From positions 58,862,093 through 58,926,092 of the forward strand of contig CM069437.1 of assembly GCA_035610365.1 (NCBI GenBank): a stretch of DNA of 64,000 bases, written 5' to 3'. Of the stretch, positions 42,100 to 54,000 are shown one piece after another (positions within the stretch are counted from its first letter, which is position 1; each line of letters begins with the position of its first letter). The stretch is from Aquatica leii (lineage: Eukaryota > Arthropoda > Insecta > Coleoptera > Lampyridae). A program made the translations under genes and the position numbers. The notes under the pieces are model-generated. The model did no database searches, had not been told where the DNA came from, and saw only the letters and a list, made by a program, of their open reading frames with translations.

Positions 42100-43240
42100 A
42101 CTTTTGTTTCTTTTGGTCAACTCGTTCCAAATTTTCGAGCGCTCTTCTTGTCTTCTTCTTGGATTTAGTACGATGTCGTCGTACATGGCGTAATTCACCG
42201 CAGTTCACAGTCGTCACTCCTGTTTCACGAAGTATTCGTCGCGCTATCTTCTCGATGCTCTGCAGTGTCTGCGCGGGTACTTCTGCAGCATAGCAGAGTC
42301 TATGACCGTCTCGTTGCGATGCTTATTTTGCTGATTAAAACTCCAAAGCATGGGTTAAAGCGTCATTCGTTGTCTCGGAGGCCGTCTACAAAGGTTTGAA
42401 TAGCCAACTGCTCCAAGAAGGTATTGGTGTTGTAAGATACGCAAGCCGTGTTAATCTGGCGGTGTCAGCCTCAAACTCTTGAAGACTTTCGGCAGCTTTC
42501 TGAACCCGATTTTTCATTTGAGCTTGATACATTTGTTGAAGATTTTTATATCTTATTTCTAAACGTCAAATTAAATTTCGTAATTTTCTTGTAGGTGGTC
42601 AGGAACAGTTTGCAAGATTCCAAGAGCTTCTCTACGTAAGGACACTATTAAAGACGTCGCTTTCTGCTTGTTGCTCAAACCATTGGCTATAGCTGCGGCT
42701 TCAAACTGCTTGTAGTAGGTTGACCATGGAACTTTACCATCAAAATTTGGAGGTAGAACTTTAAACTTGTGAGTGGTTTCTCATGACGCTTCCTTCACCA
42801 TGGCAATTCATTTGGTTTATTTTTTCTTCGAGCAATTTCATTCTGTCTTCTAATTTGTCCTCTATTGCTTCTATTTTGTCATTCACAGATTTGCAAATTT
42901 CTTCTTTTAAATTTAACATATCTGCTTGAGTTTGATCTTGAACCATTTTAATTTGGTTTTCTATACTAACTTGTATTTGCTTCTCAATAGTCTTTATTTG
43001 ATTTTTAATACTCGTTCGTATTTATTCTTTTAAATTTTTAGAATTTTCCTCCATTTTCTGGGCATTTTCGTGAATCTTTTCTTTCATTTTTTGAGAAAGT
43101 TCGGATAGATTCTCTTCCATTTCACTACTTCCATTTTTCTAGTATTTTCTTCCATTTTCTGTGAATTTTCGGACAGTTTTTCTTGGATATTTTTATTCAT
43201 CGATTCGAGAATTTCAAATATTTTTGCATCCATTTTAATT
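42100..43240 (-). pseudogene. Gag of the reverse gypsy, coiled coil at N-terminus
   Basis: From the ATG near 43234 the product begins MDAKIFEILESMNKN and continues as a long charged coiled coil (QEKLSENSQKMEENT, then KEEICKSVNDKIEAIEDKLE at 42946-42761). Several frameshifts are present. The capsid and C-terminal part (42700-42100) are heavily degraded. Confidence 0.7.
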
Positions 43241-43489
43241 TAATGACGAGTATACGTTTAAACAACTATAACGAATAAACAGGATAAGTACACTACTTTA
43301 GCGAACTGAAACAGCTAGAATTACACGCTATAAAGAAACACGCGAATCGCGATCTAAAGTTTGATTATTTACGCAATCAATGTTTTTATTGCGAGAGCGA
43401 TATTAAATTACTTAAATGATATTTATACTGAAATCGCGAACAGCTTATTTATATACATGGTTCTATTCGATACCCCGCACTGACGCCAC

Positions 43490-43976
43490 TGTAACGTTTA
43501 TTAAATCTAATTAACTTATTTATACTAAAAATGTGTACACGTTTATAACTACACGAACTAATTAAATTTAACGATATTTAAGAAAAAACACATTAATTTA
43601 TGTATTACAGTCACTCGAAAAATAATGTCTGCGGATAAGTTTTGTTTATCTTAAAACTGACACTTGTTTACTTTAAAGTCACGTACGTGTATATTCTGTT
43701 ATATTTATCTCGAATACACGCGTTATTCACTTATTTATTTAAACATCTTCTTAACGCTGCCGACTTTGAATAACTGAAATAACTGCCCTATGATTGGTTT
43801 GTGCCGCATTTATACGTTTTGTCGAAACACGTTCTGGAAATGTACAAAAACCTCGCGAAAGTTCTCGGACTTTAGAATAATTTCTCGAACGTTTCACTAT
43901 TAATGTTAAAACAAAACAAACTTTTTTGTGCTGCCAACATCACAAACGTCAATATTCGTTCGTTAGTGTACGTTAC
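43490..43976 (-). repeat. 5' LTR of the reverse gypsy
   Basis: The inner end is TGTAACG at 43490. The outer end is placed near CGTTAC at 43971-43976 by analogy and is not certain. On the minus strand the sequence after the LTR (GTGGCGTCAGTGCGGGG) is a plausible tRNA primer site. Confidence 0.65.
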
Positions 43977-44009
43977 GTAATGGGTGACAGTTTCTTATAG
44001 AGATAATTC

Positions 44010-45850
44010 TTCATAACAATTTATTCAAATAAAAAAAATTCTAACGTTAACAGTTTATCGGATATTTAATTTGTAATTTAAAATGAATTCACAACTATAA
44101 TATAGTTTCGAATCCTGTCTGCGACGATTTTTTTAGTGATTTACTAAAGGAGTAAGTAATATCTTGGCGCACAAATATAAAGGTTAGTCGATATGATCTT
44201 AATGATGAAATCGAGGAGAAAAATTTAAAAAAAATTATAGCATGCTAGGAAATCAATACAAACGTGTACATATCACTTCAAAAAGGTTTTATGACAACAT
44301 AACCTTAAAAAATATGTAGACATTGTTTCATCATTCCTTATAGGAAAGTCGTGTGGTGACCACACCAGTTTTTTTCTACTTCTGTTTTAGAGACCTGAAC
44401 GACACTCACATCAGTTGGTTAGAGCATCTGAGTAGTATTTGGTGAAAGGGTGTATAAAATGATATTAATATCACAAAATTCGCTAAGTGGAAGCTTTTCT
44501 TGTATGATTTATTTATTAAAGTCATTCTAAATATATTCATAGAAAGCATCCTGCGTCTTTTATCTGAATTCTCCAAAATCTATAGTATACAGATGGCATG
44601 CTTTTTACCAATGGTGGAGGAGGACCTACGTACTGAAAGACTACAAAGGGTGGAAAAACTTTTATCATTTAAAATTAAAAATACTGTTTTTATTTTTCTT
44701 CTCTTTTCTACTTGTAACAGAGTGTAAATTTTATCAACTCTTGGGTGCTAAGACTCTTTTTCGTTTTCGGACATATACAAAACCCTGACTCATCGCCGTT
44801 AAATACTTTTGGGTCTTGTATAACACCTAATAAATCATTGTTTTGAAGGTAAGAGTGGAGATCCCTGAAGTCAATGCTCTGTGCTTCTCTAAGTAATATT
44901 TCGGGATGTCGCTTGATGAAATTTAATTACTATTTCTGACCTAGTTATTGGTTTTTGAACTAACGAAGTCTTCCGGAAGCTCTCGCTACTTTGGTGACTG
45001 TGTCAGTAAGATCAGTTTTTTTATGGAAACCCCAAATTTTTCAATATAGCAACATTTTTTTAAATTTTCTCGTTCCTTTGTGATAATTGGAGGTGGTCGG
45101 GTGTATTGCCTAGTACTTTCTTTTCCAGTGGGTCTTATAGTGTTGTCCGAGGTACACCAAACTCTCACACAAATATTGTATTCCCTTATTTCATGGATTG
45201 TCTTTTTTACGGTTTTTGATTGAAGTGCATTTTTAATTTGCTATAAGTAAAGTATAGCGAACTGTGGCGCTGTAATCAGTTTATGTCAAAATGTAGCTAT
45301 CATCCGTCTTACAAATATTCGGCCCAACATTTTTGCTAACCTATAATTGCTTTTGTCGTATTTGTAATTAACAAGTCTTTATTACTACTTATTTTTATTC
45401 AATATATAAATATCGAATTATTTTTAAACTATTAAATTTTTTTGTTGACGTGGTTGTTTTTTGTATGAACTTACGTTTTTGAGATTCACTTAGACTTGTC
45501 AAATTTTTAATTTTTAGTTTATTAATTTCGATTTTCAACTCCAAGGTCACAGTTCACGACACAATGAAATGCTTCTACACGTTTGTATTGATTTCCTAGC
45601 ATGCTATAATTTTTTTGAAATTTTTCTCCTCAATTTCATTAAGATCATATCGACTAATTCTTATATTTGTGCGCCTCGATATTACTTACCCCTTTAGTAA
45701 ATCAGTAAAAAAAAGTCGTCACAGGTAGGATTCGAAACTATATTATATTTGTGAATTCATTGTAAATTACAAATTAAATATCTGATAAACTTTTAATGTT
45801 AGAATTTTTTTATTTTAATAAATCGTTAGAAAGAATGAACTCTATAAGAA
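44010..45850 (-). mobile_element. pogo-like DNA transposon with long inverted repeats
   Basis: Inverted arms of about 260 bp (44040-44275 and 45580-45830) share many blocks, such as ATCATATCGACTAA, TGCGCC and CATGCTATAA, in complementary orientation. Between them the minus strand carries a broken transposase. The arms have diverged by 5-10 percent, so the element is old. Exact ends and a TA duplication could not be set. Confidence 0.7.
44700..45240 (-). pseudogene. pogo/Tigger-type transposase remnant
   Basis: Broken minus-strand frames show FGVPRTTL (a psq-type helix-turn-helix), a following basic TGKE..R...P.ITKERE segment, and further on DPKVFNGDESGF followed by CPKTKK, the region around the first catalytic Asp in Tigger-like transposases. 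No continuous frame exceeds 60 codons. Confidence 0.65.
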
Positions 45851-47500
45851 ATTGTAAAAATAATTCGAATAATTTACATACGTACAAAATTATATAAGAA
45901 AAAAAGAAATTCGTTGTTCCATCGGACCAACGCACGCATCTACTCTACAATTTGCTGTAATTTTTACTGGCTTTATATGAGACCTAAGGTTGCCGAGTTT
46001 ATGCGTTATTGTTCTTGTTCAAACTCACGACGAAGAAATTCTATTAGATTACGTCGTTACGTTAGAAGCGATGAAGCTTTCTAACACTCAGGTCGCTACA
46101 ATATCTGCTACACTTCTACATAAGAATTCTACGCTTTCTCCGAATGTAAAAACCTTTTCTATTGCTTTTGCATCTACTTCTCAGTCGCTTCTAACTGTGC
46201 TTTGCTGTCTTCTTCTTTGAATCGTTTTCTCTTCCATCGGGAGCAAGCGTTGTAAATGCTAGTTCACGTTTTGGGCTTTTGACTGTCGACCTTTGCTATT
46301 CTTCGGATTCGTGTCTTTTGGTTTTGGTTGTTGGAGTCTTGGGATAAGTCGTTGGTATCTTTTTGGCTGTTGTTTGGATGCTGTTTATTTGCTTTCTCCC
46401 ATTTTTCTGTCACCGATATTCGTTTCTTTTGTGAAGTCTCTGATCATTTTTTTTTGTTTCTTTTCTATCTTACTTACTTCCGTCTGTATATATGTAGCTA
46501 TATCGGTTTAGTCGGCGTTTTTGGATTGGCACGTCATATATAGGATTCTTTTTCTGCTTTCGAATTTGGTTTTTCTTTTTCTTGAGTTTTTTATTCCGCT
46601 TGTCGGCATTAAAGTCTTGTACATTTTCCGATTTAGGACAGCAATTAGTACGCATTCGTTCTATGACTAACTGATATCTGTTATTTTCTCTTTCTGTTTC
46701 TATATATTTAGGGTGGTTGGTTAAGCACAGCAGGGTGGTTTCTCTTTTCGATCTTCTACGGGAAGTAGAACGAATCAGGCATTCACATCAAGCCTTATCT
46801 CTATATCTTTCTTTCTTTTAATTTTTTTCTTCTAGGGTTCTATCTATCTTTTCTATGTGTCTCCCATCCTAATCTTTCATCGTTTTGGCGCATTTTAAAA
46901 TTGCTTTGTAATTTAGCAACACGAAACTTACGACCCAATCTCCGAATCAAACTGAGGTAGTCGCTTAAAGTTACGAGACAATTCTCGTAATATGCTCTAT
47001 TCTCGTTCCGTGAGCTCTAATCTGAACAATGCGGATCTCGAATCAACTTCGTATTTGTTGTCTTTTTAAACTTGTCTTTTGGGTTTTATCTTATGATCCA
47101 CAAAAGGTACTTATTGAACGTTGTGCTGTCCAACCACTTGTAAATTTTCTGCTACGTATTTGTTATCTAATTTCTTTATGAGTCTTGTTATGTCATGACA
47201 GAAGCAGACACCGTTGCGAACATGAAATTGTAGCGCCTCTCGGGAGAAAGTTCCATTCCTTCAGTCTAGAATCCAACCGTTCAGACTTTTCTTTCGAGTA
47301 TTTTTGAAAGCTAATTCTTCAATTTTTAATGGATTTGTGATGATTTACAAAAACAATATCAAAATAGTCGGTTTAAATCGAATACTTATTGAAAACAAAA
47401 TTTTAGTAATATATAGAGCGCAATACATTTAGACTATCGGCGCTCCTCGACTAAATTCCCAAATACTTTGCTTACCCGCAAATGCTTACACGACGCCACA
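45851..47500. other. CAD intron remainder, pyrimidine-rich
   Basis: No gene is supported. The minus strand at 46215-46080 reads VRSDSEVDAKAIEKVFTFGE, possibly an old mobile-element relic, and 46290-46900 is rich in T and C on the plus strand. Confidence 0.3.
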
Positions 47501-47523
47501 TAACATGCAAAATTTTAAAACAG

Positions 47524-48101
47524 GCTTAGACACGCGATCAAAAACCAAAGAGGAATATATGTTTAGGAGGGCACAAGACAGAATAAGAACCTATTACTAC
47601 AAAACAAAGCAAGAACTGTTAAAAGACAAGGATATATCTCCGGAACAGTTACGTCTTTTACTAATCGATCTTCACGATAGTCTCAAATTTGTAAAGTTTT
47701 TTGGGTGTTACTTCGATAGGACTTATGCAATAGGAGATGTTAGTTTAAAGAGTTTGTGTGACGACACTGGTAAGTTTGTATGCCAGGGACGGTGGGATAA
47801 GCCAGCTTGTTTATATAAACCCATGCACAGTATAAACCCGTACACAAGTAGAGAAGCGCGAATTATTTTTCAAACTTGGAATCTCGATCACTCCGTCGAA
47901 CGTACCAGGGCGATAATACCCGCTATTAATAAAGCGCTATCGTCTCAAGATGCTCCCATCAATGGTACTACTTTGCGAAAAGTCGACTCAAAAAAGATAT
48001 TTAACGATCTGTTTAGCGTAAATAATTTAAAATTCGTTCATATTATCTGTCACGATAAAGCGGTACACGCTGGAAAATATGCCGGACCTTATTTAATGTA
48101 A
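47524..48101 (+). CDS. DFFB: Caspase-activated DNase (CAD/DFF40), exon 2: nuclease domain
   Basis: This exon encodes residues 145-336 with the His-metal nuclease. Residues corresponding to the human catalytic set are all present with conserved spacing: H246 (MHSINPY), D266-H267 (WNLDH), H321, K323 and H326 (VHIICHDKAVH). The structural zinc ligands match as well: C231, C240, H246 and C320. Compared with human there are two extra residues between C240 and H246, and the basic C-terminal tail is short (ending GKYAGPYLM). The stop codon is at 48099-48101. The domain is intact, so the nuclease should be active. As no other exon is needed for a full-length product, the gene is complete within the window. 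Confidence 0.95.
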
Positions 48102-48768
48102 GTTTTTATAGACTGATCTATTCGGTAATTTTAATTAAGCCAAACAGGGGGTTCTTATTGACAATATCAAACTAGTTCCTTAATGTCGATTTATATAGAA
48201 AGTAGTAATTGTTCGTCTTAAGTTACTTATTACTGTATAAGTTCGAATGATTTATCAAATTGATATTAAACAACCTTCGCTTATTTAAATGTACTCAAAT
48301 CCATTGTTTATTTAATTTTTTAACTAAATTCACCTTTTATTGGTCCTTAATTATTTTTTAATAACCCCCTTATACACCTTTTAGTTAAAATCAAACGACT
48401 GACTTTGAAATCTCACGAGCTTACACAATTTGCATTTTAATTTAGTTGATAAAATTTAAGGATGTATTCAAATGAAGAAAAACATTGTACCGAATTGTAT
48501 ATAACGATAGTTTTAGTATACACATATATTGCTCACTATACTCGACAAAGAGAAACCAAAGAATAAAACAATATCTAATCAACATTTTTAATGGGATGTT
48601 TTGACGACTTTAGCCATTATTCTGTGCCTCTTAAGTAGTTATATATCAGACTAAGGTTAGTGATTTTTTTTTGAGGTTATAGATAGTAAAGCAGGATTAT
48701 TTATTCCTACTAGTAAAATACTGGATTGCTAACTCGAATATCAACTGCGTATAAAAAAAATTGAACTC
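48102..48768. other. CAD 3' flank
   Basis: AT-rich. AATAAA at 48562 is the most likely polyadenylation signal noticed for CAD, giving a 3' UTR of about 480 bases. No other feature. Confidence 0.35.
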
Positions 48769-48956
48769 AAAATCCGCCATTTGTAAGGTAGGCATAATAT
48801 TATTATTGATCAGTTTGAATGTGATGTGAATGATGACTACCATCTTGTGGGCATCTTACAAACTAGTATTAATTTCACATAAGACCCACAAGATTACTAT
48901 AAGTCGTTAACCTATCGCATAAGAATATTTTGCCTACCCTACAAATGGCCGATTTT
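48769..48956. mobile_element. Short foldback MITE, 188 bp
   Basis: AAAATCCGCCATTTGTAAGG at the left and the complement of CCCTACAAATGGCCGATTTT at the right form inverted ends. A second inner inverted pair (ATCTTGTGGG / CCCACAAGAT) lies at about 48842 and 48887. Confidence 0.7.
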
Positions 48957-49365
48957 GGCTACAGTTTTAATTTATTGTTTAGCTATCCTTGCAATAAAAC
49001 TTGTGATATTTGAAATTATGGAGATTATGCCATTTTCGGAAATTAAATAAATAGATCGATTATGTTAATAAATCAAATATTGAAGTCTCTTCAAATGCAT
49101 CTTATGGTGTTTTAGTGGATACGTTACGTATTGAAAACTAATGCAAAAATGCACAAGATCTGAATTATAGAGCACAAAACTTTTGACAACAAAGTCGTCT
49201 GTCTAGTACACAGTGTTATTAAAAGAAGTTAAACATTTTTTAAACTAACGTAGAAAGACCGGTTTTGAACCGCGTTCCATATTTTCATATTTTACAAAAT
49301 TCACAAAACTCTAAAAGCTCACAAACTTTGAAAAACTCGCAATACTTGACGTTTCGATAGTCGTG
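48957..49365. other. Non-coding sequence
   Basis: No gene or repeat recognised. Confidence 0.3.
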
Positions 49366-49776
49366 TCGCTGTCTTCTTTAGAAAGACTGAAACTGAAGGT
49401 ATAAGATCCTCAGAAGCTCTTATATTGCGCCGTTTGGAAGAGTCAATGGTCTGATCACTAATCTTCCGGAACATGCTTTTTCATACTGGGGCTAGGTCGA
49501 TACCATCGTCTCTGTTGAAATTATCTGGATTTTAATTAATTCCTTGTATAGTCTGGGGCACAAGCTCTGGGATTTAGCCAAAATTTTTCTCTTTGAATGT
49601 AATGGCGTGTCCAATGTGTAAGAAGAGTTCCGCAACAGCCGATCTTGTATTATTTTGCTAAATCCCGGAACTTCTGGCCCAGACTATGGTATCGACCTAG
49701 CCTCAGTATGGAAAAAAATTATCCGAAACACTAGTAAATTTTCATATTCGGTTTCAGTCTTTCTGAAGAAGACAGC
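49349..49776. mobile_element. Foldback element with nested inverted pairs
   Basis: GCTGTCTTCTTTAGAAAGAC (49368) pairs with GTCTTTCTGAAGAAGACAGC (ending 49776). An inner pair (CTGGGGCTAGGTCGATACCA at 49486 and TGGTATCGACCTAGCCTCAG at 49687) pairs as well. On the minus strand the left end reads AAAGA..GACAGCG..TATCGAAACGTC, resembling a damaged hammerhead core (GAAAC present, CUGANGA altered to CTAAAGA). Confidence 0.6.
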
Positions 49777-51050
49777 TGCTGTGACTTTGTTCTTGCTTTC
49801 TTATTGTAACAAATTGTTTTTGTAAGAAGTAGATGTCGAAATTTCAGATTTTCGTTCTTTTTATTCGTTCGTCATTTTGATGTCATAGAATTACTCGGAT
49901 CTGGTTCCTTTAACGCAGAAGACTAAGTTGTATAATTAGTTGCACTTTCAATAATGTCTAATGTGGTTTTATTAGATGTTCCACTTTGCCTTAATTTAAA
50001 CGATTTTGGCTTTTTTTTCATAATAGTCTGCAATTCGGCAAGAGGTTAGTTGTCGTTTGCAGACAAATCGTCGTCATCATCAGATAATTTGTTCCTGGAT
50101 CAGTTTCTGAGGGTTTTACATAGTCGATAATGTACTTCGACTAAATTAAAAACAAATCAGTGATTATACAGTCCGAATCTGGTATTATTTTTAACGCCCT
50201 AAAGAGAGTTCATCCTGTATTCATTACCTTGGAAAAATAACATTTGGTGGAAACGATGTTCCAGCGATAAATTACCGCCACTGAATTTTATTGAATCGGA
50301 TGACGCGTCCTAAACTGCAATTTTCTGGTGCTCTCAATAATAATATAAATATTGCAAAATTTTGTAGTTAGCGTTTTTCCGTCATTTTGTTTTCTGAGTT
50401 AAATCTTTAACATAGTCAGATAATTCTTTAAATACAAATATTTTATTATTACTTTTTGCAATCTTTGTATTAAGGTGTACTCGCTTACATTAAATTATTT
50501 TTATTGACTGTCGCTTGCGTAGTCAAGGTCAAATTGTTGGGTTTGCACTTACCAATCTTGAAATTGTCTTTTAACAACCGAAAAGAAAACAAGTACATAA
50601 TTTCTCCCGACGGTTGTTAACTCGAGGCTGTGGCACACATAAGGCGGTTTGTGGCGGCGGAAAACGATCTTTACCCGTCGCGACCTGGCGGTATGGGTGT
50701 GTGACGTAACATTGCATCAGCCTTGTCACATATGAGGTGATCTGTAGCGGTCACACAATCTTGACTGCAGCGACAGGCGATACGTTTGTACAAAATTATC
50801 GCGCGATCAAGGCGATTCTTATTAGTGTATTAAAAGGTTGCTTTCAAAATGGGAGAAGAAACGGAACTGTTGGTAGAAACAGTGAGAAAGTGCGCGTATT
50901 TGTAATCTTCACTCCAGTTGTCCGAAAATCTGCAAAAAAATATATAACAAAATCTTCATGTGCAGTTCTCTACAGAGACGGTGGTATTCACCAATTTTTT
51001 CTCTAATAATTAACTGGATGCACCCAATATCTTCTATTTCTTCTGGTGCA
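49777..51050. other. Non-coding sequence
   Basis: No confident gene. A frame at 50737-51006 has no domain. The minus strand near 50200-50050 (IIDYVKPSETDPGTNYL) may be an old transposon relic. Confidence 0.3.
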
Positions 51051-51059
51051 CCGTAGCGT

Positions 51060-54000
51060 CAGGAAAATCTGCAATGCAATACAACAAGCACACTCTACGG
51101 GAAATCACAGTACTGCTCTACAAAACGATCATCTGCGTATGAAGAGTCTAATATCGGTTCATCTAAGCGTTCTAGCTATATTTCGTATTTTTTAATATTT
51201 CTTGTGTCTGTACTTTACCTTTCACTGTTGGCTTTGTTTGCCCTTTTCTTTGGTAGATATCTTCTTTTTCTTTAAATATTTTTGGACATATAAGTTTCTG
51301 TCTAAAGGAAACGTTTAAACTTTTTTTTAAAATTGTTTTGTTTTTTTTTAATCAGTTTTTATTATTCTGAGACATGGCTACGGAGAAAATGAGATAATAA
51401 AGGTAACGATTTCTGTTTCACTATCGAGTAATACAGAATTTGTGGATATAGGGAAAGGATTTCTTTTGCTTGGCATGAATTGTACATACTTTAATATATT
51501 ACCGATCTTTGACTTTTCATTTTTGATATAAATGGTCTCTTGCTTTATCAAACTCTGCGCGTGGCACTCGACTCTTTTTCTGCCAATCACACAAACACCC
51601 GTCCGCGTTTTCTAAAAAGATTAAATTAATTTTTTTGGATGAAAGAACTTACATTCTTTAGATTGTTCTAGCCACTTCTACAAAACGATAGTCTTTCCAT
51701 GAAGAGATCCATATCGGTTTTTTTATCTGACCGTTTTAACTATTTTTCGTTATTTTTTTAATTTCTCGTGTCACTGCTGGCTTTGTTTATTGTTATCATA
51801 TTTCTTTATTCTATCACTCTTTTCTTTGGTAGTAATCCTCTTCTTCTTCTTCTTTGAGTATTTTTAGACGTATGAGCCTCTGCCTGAAGGAAACCATTAA
51901 ACACTCTTTTGGATTTTTAAAAACGATATTTTCTGATTTTCTTTGAAACAGTTTTATTATTCTGGAACATGGCTACCGAGAAAATGAGATACTGAAGGCA
52001 ACGATTTCTTTCGCTTGGCATGAAATCTACATACTTTAGTGTATTACCGATCTTCTATTTTTCTCTTTTGAGATATGGTCTTTTGCTTCATCAAGCGCTA
52101 AATAATATATTAAAAGAACGCAAAACTATTTCCGCACGTGTGGCACTGTAGACACGATACACTGATCACTCGACTCTTTTTCTGCCAATCACACAAACGC
52201 CCGTTTGCTTTATCCAACAAAATTAAATTTAAATTTTTTGAACTGACATTCTTTATACTGTTCTAGCATATTCTACAAAATCGTCTCCCTGTGGAGAGTT
52301 CAATATTAGTTCTTCATCTCAGCGTTCTAGCTATGTTGCGTTATTTTTTGTATTTCTTGTGCTTCTACTAATCTTTCACTGCTGGTTTTATTTACCCTTG
52401 ACATGTTTTTTTGCGCTTTTCTTTGCTAGTATTCTCCGAGAAAATGAGATACTGGAGGTATTTCATTATCATAGGGTATAGCATTTGTGGGTAGAAAGAA
52501 ACGATTTTTTCGCTTGGCATGACATCTGGATACTTGAATATTTTACCGAACTTTGAGTTTTCTCTTTTGAGAAATGCTTTCTTGTTTCATCAAGCTCTAA
52601 ATTATATCAAAAAAAAAGACGCAAAACTATTCCCAGAGGCGTGACACTGTAGGCACGATACAGTGATCACTCGACTCTTTTTCTGTCAAGCACACAAACG
52701 CCGCGCCGTTTGCTTTTTCCAAAAAAATTAAATTTAGATTTTTTGGATCAAAGAACTTACATGCTTTAGATTATTCTAGCAAATTCTACAAAACGATCGT
52801 CTTCCTATGAAGAGTCGGTTCTTCATCTAAGCGTTCTAGCTATGTTTCATTATTTTTTGGTTTTTTTGTCACTGTACTTTATCTTTTACAGCTGACTGTG
52901 TTTACCCTTGTCATGTTTCTTTATGCTATGGCGCTTTATTTAGTAGTAATCTTCTTCTTCTTTGAGTATTTTTAGACGTATGAGCCTCTGCTTGAAGAAA
53001 ACCATTAAACACTCTTTTGTCGTTTTATTATTCCGTGACATGGCTACCGAGAAAATGAGTTACTGAAGGTAACAATTTCTATTTTATTATCGTGGGTTAC
53101 AGAATTTGTGGATAGAGGGAAACGATTTCTTTCGCCTGGCAAGAAATCTACATACTCTAATATATTAACGATTTTTGACTCTTCTCTTTTGAGGTATGAT
53201 CTCTTGCTTCATCAAGCTCTAAATTTTATCAAAAGGACGCAAAACTCTCCCGCAGGCGTGGCACTGTAGACATGATACAATGACTACTCGACTCTTTGTC
53301 CGATAATCGCAAATTCTACAAAACGATAGTCTTTCCATGAATAGTCTAATATCGGTTCTTCATCTGAGCGTTCTAGCTATATGTTTCATTATTTTTTTAA
53401 TTTATCATGTTTGTGCTTTATTTTTTCCTGCTGGCTTTGTTTATCTGTGTCATGTTTCTTTATTCTATCTCGCTTTGGCTTTAGTAGTTATCTTCTTTTT
53501 GGATATTTTTGAACGTATAAGTTTCTGTTCGAAGAAAACCTTTAAACAGTCTTTTGGATTTCTGAAAACATTATTTTCTGGTTCTTTTTGAAACAGTTTT
53601 ATTATTCTGGGACATGGCTACCGAGAAATTGAGATACTGAAGGTAACGATTTCTATTTTATTATCGTGGGATACAGAATTTGTGGATAGAGTTCTAAATT
53701 ATATCAAAAGAGCGCAAAACTATTTCGCACGCGTGGCACTATAGGCATGATACACTGATCACTCGACTCTTTTTCTGTCAATCACACAAACGCCCGTCTG
53801 CTTTCTTCAAAAAAATTAAATTTAGATTTTTTGTATCAAAGAACTTACATTCTTTAGATTGCTCTAGCAAATTCTACAGAACGATAGTCTCTCTATGAAG
53901 AATCTAGTATCGGTTTTTTATCTGAGCGTTTTAGCTAAGTTTCGTTGTTTTTTTAATTTATCGGACTGTACTTAATTTTTTCTGCTAGTTTTGTTTACTC

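Larger units (their letters stand above)
39031..43976 (-). mobile_element. Second copy of the first Ty3/gypsy family, reverse, decayed and 3' deleted
   Basis: The minus-strand order is LTR, gag, protease, RT, RNase H, integrase and truncated LTR. The right (5') LTR starts at 43490 with the inner end TGTAACG and runs to about 43976. The left (3') LTR (39031-39172) begins with the same TGTAACG and matches for its first 140 bp, with one small internal deletion. It is then joined directly to integrase sequence, so the 3' end of pol and the U3 part of the LTR are gone. Any macrodomain would have been in the deleted part. Stops and frameshifts break gag and RT. It sits in the CAD intron in antisense orientation. 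Confidence 0.88.
36394..47523 (+). other. 11.1-kb CAD intron packed with transposable elements
   Basis: The donor GTAAGTTT and the acceptor TTTTAAAACAG join two in-phase halves (Gly145 is split G|GC). The intron holds, in order, a hairpin MITE (37.70 kb), a hAT end with a hAT MITE inside it (37.83-38.5 kb), a reverse gypsy copy (39.03-43.98 kb) and a pogo-like element (about 44.0-45.85 kb). The stretches 36.4-37.7 kb and 45.9-47.5 kb show no genes; the latter includes pyrimidine-rich DNA (46.2-46.9 kb). Confidence 0.85.

Noticed and set aside
46293-46660. Hydrophobic and Lys-rich frames in pyrimidine-rich DNA
   Set aside because: Explained by T/C-rich composition inside the CAD intron; no homology recognised.
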